Assembly: GCF_000342045.1 (NCBI RefSeq)
Contig: NZ_AONQ01000006.1
Span: forward strand, 40,772 to 104,771
Direction: 5' to 3'
Length of the DNA: 64,000 nucleotides
Source of the DNA: Paramagnetospirillum caucaseum
GTDB lineage: Bacteria > Pseudomonadota > Alphaproteobacteria > Rhodospirillales > Magnetospirillaceae
The stretch's first letter is position 1. Every line of letters starts with the position of its first letter. The translations under genes were made by a program, and so were the position numbers. The notes beneath the pieces are model-generated. The model searched no databases and was not told the DNA's origin. It worked only from the letters and a program-made list of their open reading frames with translations. Below, piece by piece: positions 27,945 to 36,011 of this stretch.

Positions 27945-28181
27945 TTAGAAGCCGGCCGCTTCGTAGGCGCGCCGCACGTGTTCGGTTTCCCGGTAGCCGG
28001 CCCCGTTGCGGGTCTCGGCCGCCGCCTGGGCGTCCTGGCCGGTCCCGATCACCCCGGCGGCGGCGGCGCCCGCCGCTCCGGCGGACAGCACGGCGCCCTT
28101 CAGCAGGAAGCGGCGGCTGAGGATGGTCTTGCTTTCGGAGCTTTGGGATTCGGGGCTCTCGGTCGTCATCTCGCTCTCCAT
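27945..28181 (-). CDS. Small Tat-signal protein of formate dehydrogenase loci
   Basis: A 78-residue protein with a twin-arginine signal (ILSRRFLLKGAVLSAGAAG) followed by a short charged tail ending VRRAYEAAGF. Small proteins of this kind recur just upstream of formate dehydrogenase alpha genes and are known as the formate dehydrogenase region Tat target; their function is undefined. The ATG at 28181 overlaps the torD stop (TGATG). A second ATG at 28169 with GGAG upstream is possible. Confidence 0.8.
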   Translation of the reverse strand: MESEMTTESPESQSSESKTILSRRFLLKGAVLSAGAAGAAAAGVIGTGQDAQAAAETRNGAGYRETEHVRRAYEAAGF

Positions 28182-28786
28182 CAATCCACCATGGCGAAGG
28201 CCTGGGCTTCGATCTCCAGGAACACGCGGCCGATCCCGGCCACCGCGCGGTAGAAGCGGGCGGAGGGGGCCTTGTCGAGATCGCCCAGGAAACGGGGCAT
28301 CCAGTTGCCCAGATGGGCCTGGAAGAAAATCTTCTGTTCCGGCAGGGCCAGCGGCGCGCCGAACAGGCCGGTGATCAGGCCCTGCATCATCTCGAGGAGG
28401 GAGGCGGCATGGTCCTCGGGCTCGGCCACGCCGGGCGAGGGCTCGATGCCCAGGCGGATCATGTCCTGGCGCAGTTCGGCCAGCGGTTTCTCGTGCAGGA
28501 AGCCGGTCAGGTACCACGAGGCGTAGGGCATGATCTCGCCGCCGGTCACCCCCACGAACAGGGCGGCGAATTCGTCGGCGACGCTGTCGGCATCGGCGGT
28601 GGCGGCGGCCTCGGCCAGTTGGCCGAGCGCGGTGCCGAGCGGCGTGGAATCGGCGCCCATGGCGGCCAGCCGGCGCAGCAACTCCTCCGGCGGCGGGGCG
28701 ACCAGCAGGGTTGCCAGCAAACCGTAAAATCGCGCGCGAAGGAAGTCGTCCTCGGCTACACCTTGGAGTGCCGTCACCGCCTTCAT
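28181..28786 (-). CDS. TorD/DmsD-family chaperone
   Basis: An all-helical cytoplasmic chaperone of about 201 residues. TorD-family members bind the Tat signal of a molybdoenzyme and hold it until cofactor insertion. Family features are DEFAALFVGVTGGEIMPYAS with YLTGFLHEKPLA (residues about 90-125) and EDHAASLLEMMQGLI (about 145). It is the first gene of the operon encoding the formate dehydrogenase, so FdhA is the likely client. The ATG at 28786 has GGAGGAG close upstream; an ATG at 28798 would add four residues. Confidence 0.88.
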   Translation of the reverse strand: MKAVTALQGVAEDDFLRARFYGLLATLLVAPPPEELLRRLAAMGADSTPLGTALGQLAEAAATADADSVADEFAALFVGVTGGEIMPYASWYLTGFLHEKPLAELRQDMIRLGIEPSPGVAEPEDHAASLLEMMQGLITGLFGAPLALPEQKIFFQAHLGNWMPRFLGDLDKAPSARFYRAVAGIGRVFLEIEAQAFAMVD

Positions 28787-28798
28787 CTCTCCTCCCAT

Positions 28799-29029
28799 GG
28801 TTTCGATATGGTGCCGAAACCTTGGCCATCTCCCATGGCAATCAGTTGATCATCCGTAAAGTGGTGGGACCAGTCAAGGAGATCGGGAGTAGAAGGCTGT
28901 AATTCCATGGGTATAGGGGAGATTTTCATTGCTGCATCACAGCAATTAACGGCAATGCTTATTTAGGTATTTTCATGCTGTATTATATTGTATGAAAATT
29001 ACTTGATTGCGGTAAAAAACGCAGAGCGA
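28799..29029 (-). promoter_or_regulatory. AT-rich control region of the torD-fdh operon with palindromes
   Basis: This gap is the AT-richest part of the neighbourhood. It contains a perfect inverted repeat attgctg-N5-cagcaat at 28928-28946 and a second, ttttcat-N15-atgaaaa at 28970-28998. Both lie 140-215 bases before the torD start and could be operators for activation of the formate dehydrogenase operon. No clear FNR half-site pair or sigma-54 -24/-12 element was found. The promoter itself is not placed. Confidence 0.45.
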
Positions 29030-29455
29030 TCAAGAATCACTTTCAGGTGGGGCGGGCGGGGTTTCCGCCTTGGCCTTTTCCTCTTCCTCGGCGGCCAGTT
29101 CTGCGGCGTCCAGCACGCCCTTGCCGAGACGCCAGGCGGTCTTGACCACCTCGGCGACCGGCGTGGCGTAGTCGCCCATGTGCAGGTCCATGACTTCCGG
29201 CGCCATCAGGGCGGGATCGCTTTCCCACAGTTTTTGCAGCGCCGCCTGCTTCAACTCCTGCGGCACCCCGGCCTTGAGGAAGGCGGAATAGTCGGAATCC
29301 TTGCCCAGGGATTCCACCGGCGGCAATTCGGGGGGCGGAGGCGGTTCCGGGACCGGTTCCGGCGCCTGGACCGCCGCGGGCTCGGGCGGGGGCTGTTCGC
29401 TCTTGGCGTCCAGCTTGCGCCGCGACCAGCGCGCCAGGAAGGGCTCGTCGCTCAT
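29030..29455 (-). CDS. DUF3306 family protein
   Basis: A 141-residue protein beginning with the family signature FLARWSRRKLDA, then a proline/glutamate-rich linker (residues about 20-48). A conserved core follows, SDYSAFLKAGVPQELKQAAL with LWESDPALMAPEVMDLHMGDYA, and an acidic Ala/Glu-rich tail. The family is found with DUF3305 beside formate dehydrogenase genes and has no proven role, probably in assembly. The start overlaps the stop of the MobA-DUF3305 gene (ATGA). Confidence 0.87.
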   Translation of the reverse strand: MSDEPFLARWSRRKLDAKSEQPPPEPAAVQAPEPVPEPPPPPELPPVESLGKDSDYSAFLKAGVPQELKQAALQKLWESDPALMAPEVMDLHMGDYATPVAEVVKTAWRLGKGVLDAAELAAEEEEKAKAETPPAPPESDS

Positions 29456-30594
29456 GACCGTCCCTTGGCGCCGAACACCTTGTCGGAATCCAGCTTGTCG
29501 CGCTTCCTCTTGCGCATGGGCTCGTCCGGCGGATGGCAGGCGCAAAACGCCATGGCCCAGTGGAACAGCTCCGGCGGCAGGGGGATGCCGTCCACCATGT
29601 CCTCGCCGCTTTCGCTCATGGCCTGGGCCTCGTCGGGGGCGATGGTGGCCATCACCACCTTGACCGGCCGGTCGGAATCGCCGGTCAGGCGCAGCACCAC
29701 GTAGAGCCGGGGCTCCAGTCCGCCGAGATTGTAGCGGTAGGAGGTGAGGTCCGAGCGGTGCAGCGCCACCTTCACCCCGGTGGCCAGATAATGCTCGAAG
29801 CCTTCTCCCCGGCGCAGCATGGTCCAGGGGGCGCCGCCCGGCACGTCGGCCAGGGCCTCCAGCGGACGCCAGGAATCGGTGATCCACTGGGTGGCGCCGT
29901 CGCGGCGCTCCACCAGAACGGCGATTCCCGTCTCGGCCAGCAGCGGCGGCTCGGCGGGCAGGCTGCCGTCGAGGATCATGGACAGCCGCGCCACGTCCTC
30001 GGGGGTGTTGACGTTGAAGAAGGGGTCGTGGGGCTTGAGCGGCCATTCCACATGGGCGACGCGATAGCGCTCGGTCCAGGCGTCGATCTTGCGCATGTCC
30101 TCCTCGACCACGGCGCGGCGCAGGTCGGCGGCCAGACGCAGCGGCCACAGGGCGAAGACCGGGTGGGCCTGGTCGCCGGTCCTGGCCACGGCGATATCCG
30201 CCCCGCCCTCGGTGACGGCGCGGTGCAGGCGCTCCACCAGATCGGCGGGGAACAGCGGCGTGTCGGCGGCGACGCTGACCATCCACTCGACGCCGACGGT
30301 GTGGTCCTTCAGCCATTCCAGGCCGGTCAGCACGCCGACCAGCGGCCCGCCATAGCCGTCGATGACGTCGGGCACCACCGGCAGCGTGGTGTCGGCGAAG
30401 CGGGCGGGGTCGCCGTTGGCGTTCAAGACCATGGCGCCCACCTGGGGCGCCAGGCGCTCGATCACCCGGTCGAGCAGGCTCTGGCCGCCGACGCTGATCA
30501 GCGGTTTGTCGCCGCCGCCCATGCGCCGCGACAGCCCGCCGGCCAGGATCAGCCCGGCGATGGCATTGGAGGGGGGCGGGACCATGTCAGTCAT
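29452..30594 (-). CDS. mobA: MobA-DUF3305 fusion protein
   Basis: A 380-residue two-domain protein. Residues about 10-210 are a molybdenum cofactor guanylyltransferase (MobA): AGLILAGGLSRRMGGGDKPL binds GTP, with PVVPDVIDGYGGPLVGVL, SVAADTPLFP and DPFFNVNTPEDV further on. Residues about 222-380 match DUF3305 (VLVERRDGATQWITDSWRPL, and LSRY-like SYRYNLGGLEPRLYVVLRLT). MobA makes the MGD cofactor needed by FdhA; DUF3305 is normally a separate protein beside DUF3306 in formate dehydrogenase loci. The junction shows no stop or frameshift. It overlaps fdhD by eight bases. Confidence 0.88.
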   Translation of the reverse strand: MTDMVPPPSNAIAGLILAGGLSRRMGGGDKPLISVGGQSLLDRVIERLAPQVGAMVLNANGDPARFADTTLPVVPDVIDGYGGPLVGVLTGLEWLKDHTVGVEWMVSVAADTPLFPADLVERLHRAVTEGGADIAVARTGDQAHPVFALWPLRLAADLRRAVVEEDMRKIDAWTERYRVAHVEWPLKPHDPFFNVNTPEDVARLSMILDGSLPAEPPLLAETGIAVLVERRDGATQWITDSWRPLEALADVPGGAPWTMLRRGEGFEHYLATGVKVALHRSDLTSYRYNLGGLEPRLYVVLRLTGDSDRPVKVVMATIAPDEAQAMSESGEDMVDGIPLPPELFHWAMAFCACHPPDEPMRKRKRDKLDSDKVFGAKGRS

Positions 30595-31468
30595 CGTCGC
30601 GGCTTCCCTTGCGCGACAGGTGCCCCGGTTCCTCGGCGGCCTGGGACGGGTCGGCGTCGAAGACGATGCGTTCGGTACCGGCCAGGGCGATGAAGCGCTT
30701 GCCCTTGGCGCGGCCGATCAGGGTCAGGCCGGCCTTGCGCGCCAGTTCCACCCCCCAGGCGGTGAAGCCCGAGCGCGACAGCAGCACCGGAATGCCCATC
30801 TGCACCGTCTTGATCACCATCTCGCTGGTCAGCCGTCCGGTGGTATAGAGGCTCTTGCCCCGGGCGGACAGGCCGTGGCAGAACATGTAGCCGGCGATCT
30901 TGTCCATGGCGTTGTGGCGGCCGACGTCCTCCATATAGATCAGCGGCCGGTCCTCCTCGCACAGCACGCAGCCGTGGATGGCCCCGGTCTTGAGGTAGAG
31001 GCTGGGCATGGTGTTGATGGCCTTGGCGAGGCCGTAGAGCCACGAGGTGCGAAAACGCTCGTCGGCGGGCAGGCTGACCGTCTCGAACTTCTCCATGACG
31101 TCGCCGAACACCGTGCCCATGGCGCAGCCCGAAGTCTGGATCTTCTTCTTCAGCTTCTCCTCGTAATCGGTCTGGCGGGTGGTGCGCACCACCACCGTCT
31201 CGATCTCGGCATCGTAGTCGACGGCCTTCACCTCGTCGTCGGCGCGCAGCATGTTCTGGTTCAGCAGATAGCCCAGCGCCAGATAGTCCGGGTAGTCCCC
31301 GATGGTCATGGCGGTGACGATCTCGCGGCCGTTGAGGAAGATGGTCAGCGGCCGCTCGTTGATGATGTCGGCGGGGATTTCCGCCCCGGTGTGGTCGATG
31401 CCCGAAACGGTCTGGTAGAGCCGCCTGTCGTCGGGGTCGGGACGCACCAGCATGTCTTTGTCGTTCAT
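30587..31468 (-). CDS. fdhD: Formate dehydrogenase accessory sulfurtransferase
   Basis: A 293-residue FdhD, which passes sulfur from a cysteine desulfurase to the molybdenum cofactor before insertion into formate dehydrogenase. Family stretches are NERPLTIFLNGREIVTAMTI, the loop Cys115 in QTSGCAMGTVFGD, and CEEDRPLIYMEDVGRHNAMD, with SRSGFTAWGVELARKAGLTL at the end. The loop has one Cys rather than the C-x-x-C of E. coli FdhD. It is first in the fdhD-mobA/DUF3305-DUF3306 operon, divergent from the 4Fe-4S protein with a 78-base shared promoter gap. Confidence 0.94.
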   Translation of the reverse strand: MNDKDMLVRPDPDDRRLYQTVSGIDHTGAEIPADIINERPLTIFLNGREIVTAMTIGDYPDYLALGYLLNQNMLRADDEVKAVDYDAEIETVVVRTTRQTDYEEKLKKKIQTSGCAMGTVFGDVMEKFETVSLPADERFRTSWLYGLAKAINTMPSLYLKTGAIHGCVLCEEDRPLIYMEDVGRHNAMDKIAGYMFCHGLSARGKSLYTTGRLTSEMVIKTVQMGIPVLLSRSGFTAWGVELARKAGLTLIGRAKGKRFIALAGTERIVFDADPSQAAEEPGHLSRKGSRDDD

Positions 31469-31546
31469 TATCGTTCTCCTGGCCTTTACAGTATGCGGCC
31501 CCGGCCCGACCTACAATGGGCGGCGGCAAGAAAGGAAGGCAGGGAC

Positions 31547-33556
31547 ATGAAGGTCGGCGGCAAGCGGGTGATGGTGTGTTCGTGCGAGGGCTCCATGCCC
31601 CTCGACGTCAAGGCCCTGGCCAAGGCCCTGGGGACCGAGCCGCCGGAGCAGGTGTACTTCCAACTCTGCCGCTCCCAGGCCGATGCCTTCCGCCAGGCGG
31701 TGGCATCGGGCGGGGAATTGCTGGTGGCCTGCGGCCAGGAAGCGCCGCTGTTCGCCGAACTGGCCCGCCTCGCCGGGGCGCCGGAGCCCATATGCGTCGA
31801 TATCCGCGACCGCGCCGGCTGGTCGGACGAGGCCGCCCGCGCCACGCCGAAGACCGCCGCCCTGATCAATGAGGCGGCGCTGGAGCCCGAGCCGACGCCC
31901 AGCGTGACGTTGACCAGCGAGGGTTCCGTCCTGATCCTCGGGCGGGGGCAGGAGGTGCTGGACGCCGCCCGGCGCCTGGGGGCCGAACGCGCCGTCACCT
32001 GCCTGCTGCTGCCCGGCCACGATTCCGACCTGCTGCCGCCCGCCGTGCGGGCGCTGGGCCTGTTCCGGGGCAAGCCGCTGCGCGCCGCGGGCCATCTCGG
32101 CGCCTTCAAGGTGAACGTCGCCGATCTGGCCGGGGCCTCGCCATCGGCGCGCGGCGCGCTGTCCTTCGAGGGGAATGTGGGCAGCCGCGAGCTTGCCGCC
32201 GACATGGTGCTGGACCTCAGCGGCCAGCCCGCCTTGCTGGCGCCGCGCGACGGCTGGTTCGTGGTCGATCCCCGCGACCGGGTGGCGCTGGAGCACGCCC
32301 TGGCCGAGATATGCTCGCTGGTGGGCGAGTTCGAGAAGCCGCGCTGGATCAAGGTGGATGCGGCGCTGTGCGCCCATTCGCGCAACGGGCAGGTGGCCTG
32401 CACCCGCTGTCTCGATTCCTGCCCGTCGGGGGCACTCAGCCCCCTGGGCGACGCCGCGTCGGTGGACGCCCATGTGTGCGGCGGGCACGGCTCCTGCGCC
32501 TCGGTCTGCCCCACCGGAGCCATCCGCTTCGACGTTCCCGCCGGCAACGGCCTCTTCACCCGTCTCGGCGCGCTGCTGGAAACCCATCGGGCGGCGGGCG
32601 GCGGCTCGCCCGTGCTGCTGGTTCACGAGGAGGCGGGGGGCGAGGCTCTGTCGGCGCTGGCCCGCTTCGGCGACGGCCTGCCCGCCGACGCGATCCCGAT
32701 GCAGGTGGCGGCCATCGCGGCGCTGGGGCCGGACGTCCTGCTGACCGCCCTGGCCAAGGGGGCGGGCGCGGTGCTGCTGCTGGCCGATCCGGCCCGGCGC
32801 GCCGATCTCGACGGCGTCCGCGCGGCGGCGAGGCTGGCCAACCGGGTGGCCGAGGGGCTGGGCTGGGCGGCCCGCGTCCGGCTGGAGGTGGAGGCCGATC
32901 CGGCTGCCATCGCGCCGCTGGTCGCCGCCAGGGCGCCCAAGGCGGTGGAGCCGGCCGCCGAATTCCTGGTGCTGGGCGGCAAGCGGCAGACCCTGGGCCT
33001 GGCCCTGGCCCACCTGCACCGCCATGCTCCCGCTCCGGTGGAGGTGCTGGCCCTGGAGCCCGGCGATCCCTTCGGCACCATCGCCGTGGACGAGGCCAAG
33101 TGCACCCTGTGCATGGCCTGCGTCTCGGCCTGCCCGGCCAAGGCGCTGTCGGGGCACCCGGACAAGCCGTCGCTGGGCATCCTGGAGATCAATTGCGTCC
33201 AGTGCGGCCTGTGCCGCGTCACCTGCCCGGAAAAGGCGGTAAGTCTGATGCCGCGGCTGGCCTTCGGCCCCGACACGCGGGTGCGCCGGGTGCTGAAGGA
33301 GGAGGAGCCCTACGAGTGCATCCGCTGCGGCAAGCCCTTCGCCTCGAAATCGGTGATCGAGCGCATGACCGAGCGCATGAGCGGCCACGCCATGTTCAAG
33401 GGCGCCGGCAAGCTGGACCTCATCAAGATGTGCGAGGATTGCCGCGTGGTCGCCCAGTATCAGCTGGAGGAGGGCAGCCGTCCCATGGCCGGCGCCGCGC
33501 CGCCCGTCACGCGGACCACCGAGGACTATCTCAGGGAGCGGGACGGGGAGGGGTGA
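31547..33556 (+). CDS. Multi-cluster 4Fe-4S protein of the formate dehydrogenase locus
   Basis: A 669-residue protein with no signal peptide or membrane helix. The N terminus (MVCSCEGSMPLD, then about 270 residues without clear motif) precedes a first ferredoxin-like region (CTRCLDSCPSGALSP and CGGHGSCASVCPTGAI). A second ferredoxin pair follows near residues 515-560 (CTLCMACVSACPAKAL, CVQCGLCRVTCPEKAV), then a terminal CIRCGKPFASK and CEDC set that may bind zinc or iron-sulfur. Such proteins recur with DUF3305/DUF3306 next to formate dehydrogenase and probably handle electrons or clusters in the cytoplasm, but no reaction is known. It is divergent from fdhD, and its 3' end overlaps the next gene by 26 bases. 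Confidence 0.87.
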   Translation: MKVGGKRVMVCSCEGSMPLDVKALAKALGTEPPEQVYFQLCRSQADAFRQAVASGGELLVACGQEAPLFAELARLAGAPEPICVDIRDRAGWSDEAARATPKTAALINEAALEPEPTPSVTLTSEGSVLILGRGQEVLDAARRLGAERAVTCLLLPGHDSDLLPPAVRALGLFRGKPLRAAGHLGAFKVNVADLAGASPSARGALSFEGNVGSRELAADMVLDLSGQPALLAPRDGWFVVDPRDRVALEHALAEICSLVGEFEKPRWIKVDAALCAHSRNGQVACTRCLDSCPSGALSPLGDAASVDAHVCGGHGSCASVCPTGAIRFDVPAGNGLFTRLGALLETHRAAGGGSPVLLVHEEAGGEALSALARFGDGLPADAIPMQVAAIAALGPDVLLTALAKGAGAVLLLADPARRADLDGVRAAARLANRVAEGLGWAARVRLEVEADPAAIAPLVAARAPKAVEPAAEFLVLGGKRQTLGLALAHLHRHAPAPVEVLALEPGDPFGTIAVDEAKCTLCMACVSACPAKALSGHPDKPSLGILEINCVQCGLCRVTCPEKAVSLMPRLAFGPDTRVRRVLKEEEPYECIRCGKPFASKSVIERMTERMSGHAMFKGAGKLDLIKMCEDCRVVAQYQLEEGSRPMAGAAPPVTRTTEDYLRERDGEG

Positions 33557-34319
33557 AGCCGTCCGGCAACTCGCACAACACCCGGATGCCGATATTGTAG
33601 CTCCATACCGTGGCGTCGTTCTTGGCCCGTGCCGAGGCGCGCGACATGGCGGAGAAATAGTACCACGAGCCGCCCTTGATCACCTTGTCGCGGCAGGCGG
33701 AGCCGGTGGCGGCGGCGGGTTTGGCATGGTCGGGGGTCCAGCAGTCGCCGGTCCATTCCCAGACGTTGCCGTTCATCTCGTGAAGGCCCCAGGGGTTGGG
33801 CGGAAAGCTTCGGGCCGGGCGGGAGCCGTAGGGCGGCTCCGCGCCCAGGCAGTCGCGGCAGTTGAGCCGCCCGTCGCCCGCCTCCTCGCCCCACCAATAG
33901 CCGGTGGGGGTTCCGGCCCGGGCGGCATATTCCCATTCCGCCTCGCCGGGCAACCGGCAGGTCAGCCCGCTGCCGGCCCCCACCCAGGCGGCGAAGGCCC
34001 GGGCGTCGTCCCAGGTGACGTTGATCACCGGCCGCTTGCCCTTGCCCCATTGATGATCGTCCTGGCCGCCCTTGCAGGCCTTGGCGGCGACGCAGGCCTG
34101 CCACTCGTCGAAGGTGGTCTCGGTGGCCGACAGGGCGAAGGGGCGGGGGATGGTCACCGGCACCGCCGGTTTCTCGTTGGCGAACCTGGCCTTGTCGTCG
34201 CCCATCATCGCCGTGCCCGCCGGAACGGTCACCATGGGGGGGCATTGGGGACAGGGCCGCCACTCCCCGGCGATGGCGGGGAGGGCGCAAAAGAGCACGA
34301 TGGCGGCGGCGAGCCTCAT
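33531..34319 (-). CDS. Exported FGE/SUMF1-like protein
   Basis: A 262-residue protein with a signal peptide ([17 protein letters not shown]). The body has the formylglycine-generating-enzyme fold: MVTVPAGTAMMGDD, RPFALSATETTFDEWQACV, PVINVTWDDARAFAAWV, CRLPGEAEWEYAARAGTPTG, GLHEMNGNVWEW and KGGSWYYFSAM. The copper-binding cysteines that follow GGS in true FGE are absent, so sulfatase activation is unlikely; it belongs to the wider SUMF1/EgtB/PvdO family. The ATG overlaps the hybE stop, so the two are coupled. It overlaps the 4Fe-4S gene 3' end in convergent orientation. Confidence 0.86.
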   Translation of the reverse strand: MRLAAAIVLFCALPAIAGEWRPCPQCPPMVTVPAGTAMMGDDKARFANEKPAVPVTIPRPFALSATETTFDEWQACVAAKACKGGQDDHQWGKGKRPVINVTWDDARAFAAWVGAGSGLTCRLPGEAEWEYAARAGTPTGYWWGEEAGDGRLNCRDCLGAEPPYGSRPARSFPPNPWGLHEMNGNVWEWTGDCWTPDHAKPAAATGSACRDKVIKGGSWYYFSAMSRASARAKNDATVWSYNIGIRVLCELPDGFTPPRPAP

Positions 34320-34789
34320 GGCCCCTTGTTGACGCCCCAGCCGAAGCCGCAGCCGCTCTGCGGCTCCTCGCCCGGCTCCTGGAAATAGGGGCCGACGGCG
34401 GCCCAGGCGGTGGTCGAGGCGCCGGCATGGTCGGAGAACTGGCCCATGGGCGAGTGGATGGAGTGGGAGAGATAGGGGCCCACCTCCTCGACCTCGCCGA
34501 CCACGAACACCACCTGGCCCTTGGGCAGGTCGATGCGCCGCCGCGAGCCCGGCTCGACGCCGGCCAGATTCTCGGTGTCCGGGCCGGGCAGCAGCATGAA
34601 GTTCATGAACCACGGGGTCACCAGGATGCCGGCCAGCCAGCCCTGCCACTGGCGGAAGCCCACCGCCTCCACCTGAAGCGCGGGATTGTAGAGGCCGAGA
34701 TCCTTCATGCGCTCCTCGCCGATGCGGGCAAAAACGCTCACCAGCTCGCGGATGCGGGTCTGGTCGGCGGGGGACAGGGGATCGGCCAT
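34316..34789 (-). CDS. hybE: NiFe-hydrogenase assembly chaperone HybE
   Basis: A 157-residue HybE/HupJ-like protein: [56 protein letters not shown] and [18 protein letters not shown] are the family stretches. HybE-type chaperones help proofread and mature the exported hydrogenase subunits in other bacteria. No hydrogenase structural genes occur in this window. It is translationally coupled to the FGE-like gene and divergent from fbp. Confidence 0.9.
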   Translation of the reverse strand: MADPLSPADQTRIRELVSVFARIGEERMKDLGLYNPALQVEAVGFRQWQGWLAGILVTPWFMNFMLLPGPDTENLAGVEPGSRRRIDLPKGQVVFVVGEVEEVGPYLSHSIHSPMGQFSDHAGASTTAWAAVGPYFQEPGEEPQSGCGFGWGVNKGP

Positions 34790-34941
34790 CGTTTGCTCCT
34801 TCGGCGGCGGGGAAGGGATCGTATCCTACCCGGTGGAAGGGGAGAAGCCCCCACCTTCGCATTGCATTTTCGTGGCGGTATCGGCTAAGTCTTTGCGCCA
34901 CCCAACGACGGGGAAACCCCGCCCAGCCAGAGAGGGAAGAC

Positions 34942-35955
34942 ATGCCGTACAAGAGGATCACGCTGACCCACTTCCTGTTGCAGGAACAGCGCCGCCTGGG
35001 CGGGTCGGGTTCGTTCACCGCGCTGATGACCGACATCGTCTTCGCCTGCAAGATGATCTCGCACGAGGTCAACCGCGGCGCGCTGGCCGGCAATCTGGGC
35101 GTGGCCGGGTCCGAGAACGTCCAGGGCGAGGAGCAGAAAAAGCTCGACGTGCTGGCCAACGACATCTTCCTGCACATGAACGCGCTGGGCGGGTCCTATG
35201 CCGGCATGGCGTCGGAAGAGATGGAGGACGTACACGCCGTGCACGGCGCCGCCGACGGCAAGTACCTGCTGCTGTTCGATCCCCTGGACGGGTCCAGCAA
35301 CATCGACGTCAACATCTCGGTGGGCTCCATCTTCTCCATCCTGAAGCTGCCCGAAGGCGCCGACGCCGGGTCCAAGGACGCCTTCCTGCAGCCCGGCGTC
35401 AAGCAGGTTGCCGCCGGCTACGCCCTCTACGGCTCGTCCACCATGCTGGTGCTGACCACCGGCAACGGAGTCAACGGCTTCACGCTCGACAACAATGTCG
35501 GCATGTTCCTGCTGACCCATCCCGACATGACTATTTCGGCCGATACCAAGGAATTCGCCATCAACGCCTCGCGCGAGCGGTTCTGGGAGCCGCCGGTGAA
35601 GCGCTATATCGACGAGTGCCGCCAGGGTAAGGAAGGCCCCAGGGCCAAGGATTTCAACATGCGCTGGGTGGCCTCCATGGTGGCCGAGGTGCACCGTATC
35701 CTCTGCCGGGGCGGCGTGTTCCTCTATCCCGCCGATTCCGAGAACATCAAGAAGGGCGGCAAGCTGCGCCTGATGTACGAGGCCAATCCCATGGCCTTCA
35801 TCATCGAGCAGGCGGGCGGTGCCGCCACCACCGGCCGCGGCCGGATGATGGAGGTCCAGCCCACCGGCCTGCACCAGCGGGTGCCGGTGATCCTGGGCTC
35901 GAAGAACGAGGTCGAGCGTCTCGGCGCCTATCACGCCGAATACGACGCCAAGTGA
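34942..35955 (+). CDS. fbp: Fructose-1,6-bisphosphatase class 1
   Basis: A 337-residue enzyme that hydrolyses fructose 1,6-bisphosphate to fructose 6-phosphate in gluconeogenesis and the Calvin cycle. Visible motifs are the N-terminal [11 protein letters not shown], the metal site [20 protein letters not shown], the substrate site [20 protein letters not shown] and the terminal [12 protein letters not shown]. Length is normal. No other cbb genes are nearby, so a dedicated Calvin operon is not indicated. A perfect hairpin follows the stop. Confidence 0.96.
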   Translation: MPYKRITLTHFLLQEQRRLGGSGSFTALMTDIVFACKMISHEVNRGALAGNLGVAGSENVQGEEQKKLDVLANDIFLHMNALGGSYAGMASEEMEDVHAVHGAADGKYLLLFDPLDGSSNIDVNISVGSIFSILKLPEGADAGSKDAFLQPGVKQVAAGYALYGSSTMLVLTTGNGVNGFTLDNNVGMFLLTHPDMTISADTKEFAINASRERFWEPPVKRYIDECRQGKEGPRAKDFNMRWVASMVAEVHRILCRGGVFLYPADSENIKKGGKLRLMYEANPMAFIIEQAGGAATTGRGRMMEVQPTGLHQRVPVILGSKNEVERLGAYHAEYDAK

Positions 35956-35968
35956 TCTGACAGGCTTG

Positions 35969-36002
35969 TCATCCTGAGGCCGCCACGGCGGCCTCAGGAT
36001 GA
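35969..36002. terminator. Perfect 16-bp inverted repeat between fbp and chemoreceptor
   Basis: tcatcctgaggccgcc, two bases, then ggcggcctcaggatga forms a perfect inverted repeat in the 56-base convergent gap. A realistic hairpin would open the innermost pairs. A two-way terminator is likely; no long T-run is present. Confidence 0.6.
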
Positions 36003-36011
36003 TGGGGCTCG

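Noticed and set aside
24640..27948. A 1102-codon open frame on the plus strand across the formate dehydrogenase alpha gene
   Set aside because: It is antisense to a clearly conserved enzyme, its product is Gly/Ala/His/Val-rich without domain motifs, and long antisense frames are expected at this GC content.
28840..28862. FNR box (TTGAT half-site) upstream of torD
   Set aside because: TTGATCATCCGTAA has one good half only; the second half does not match ATCAA.
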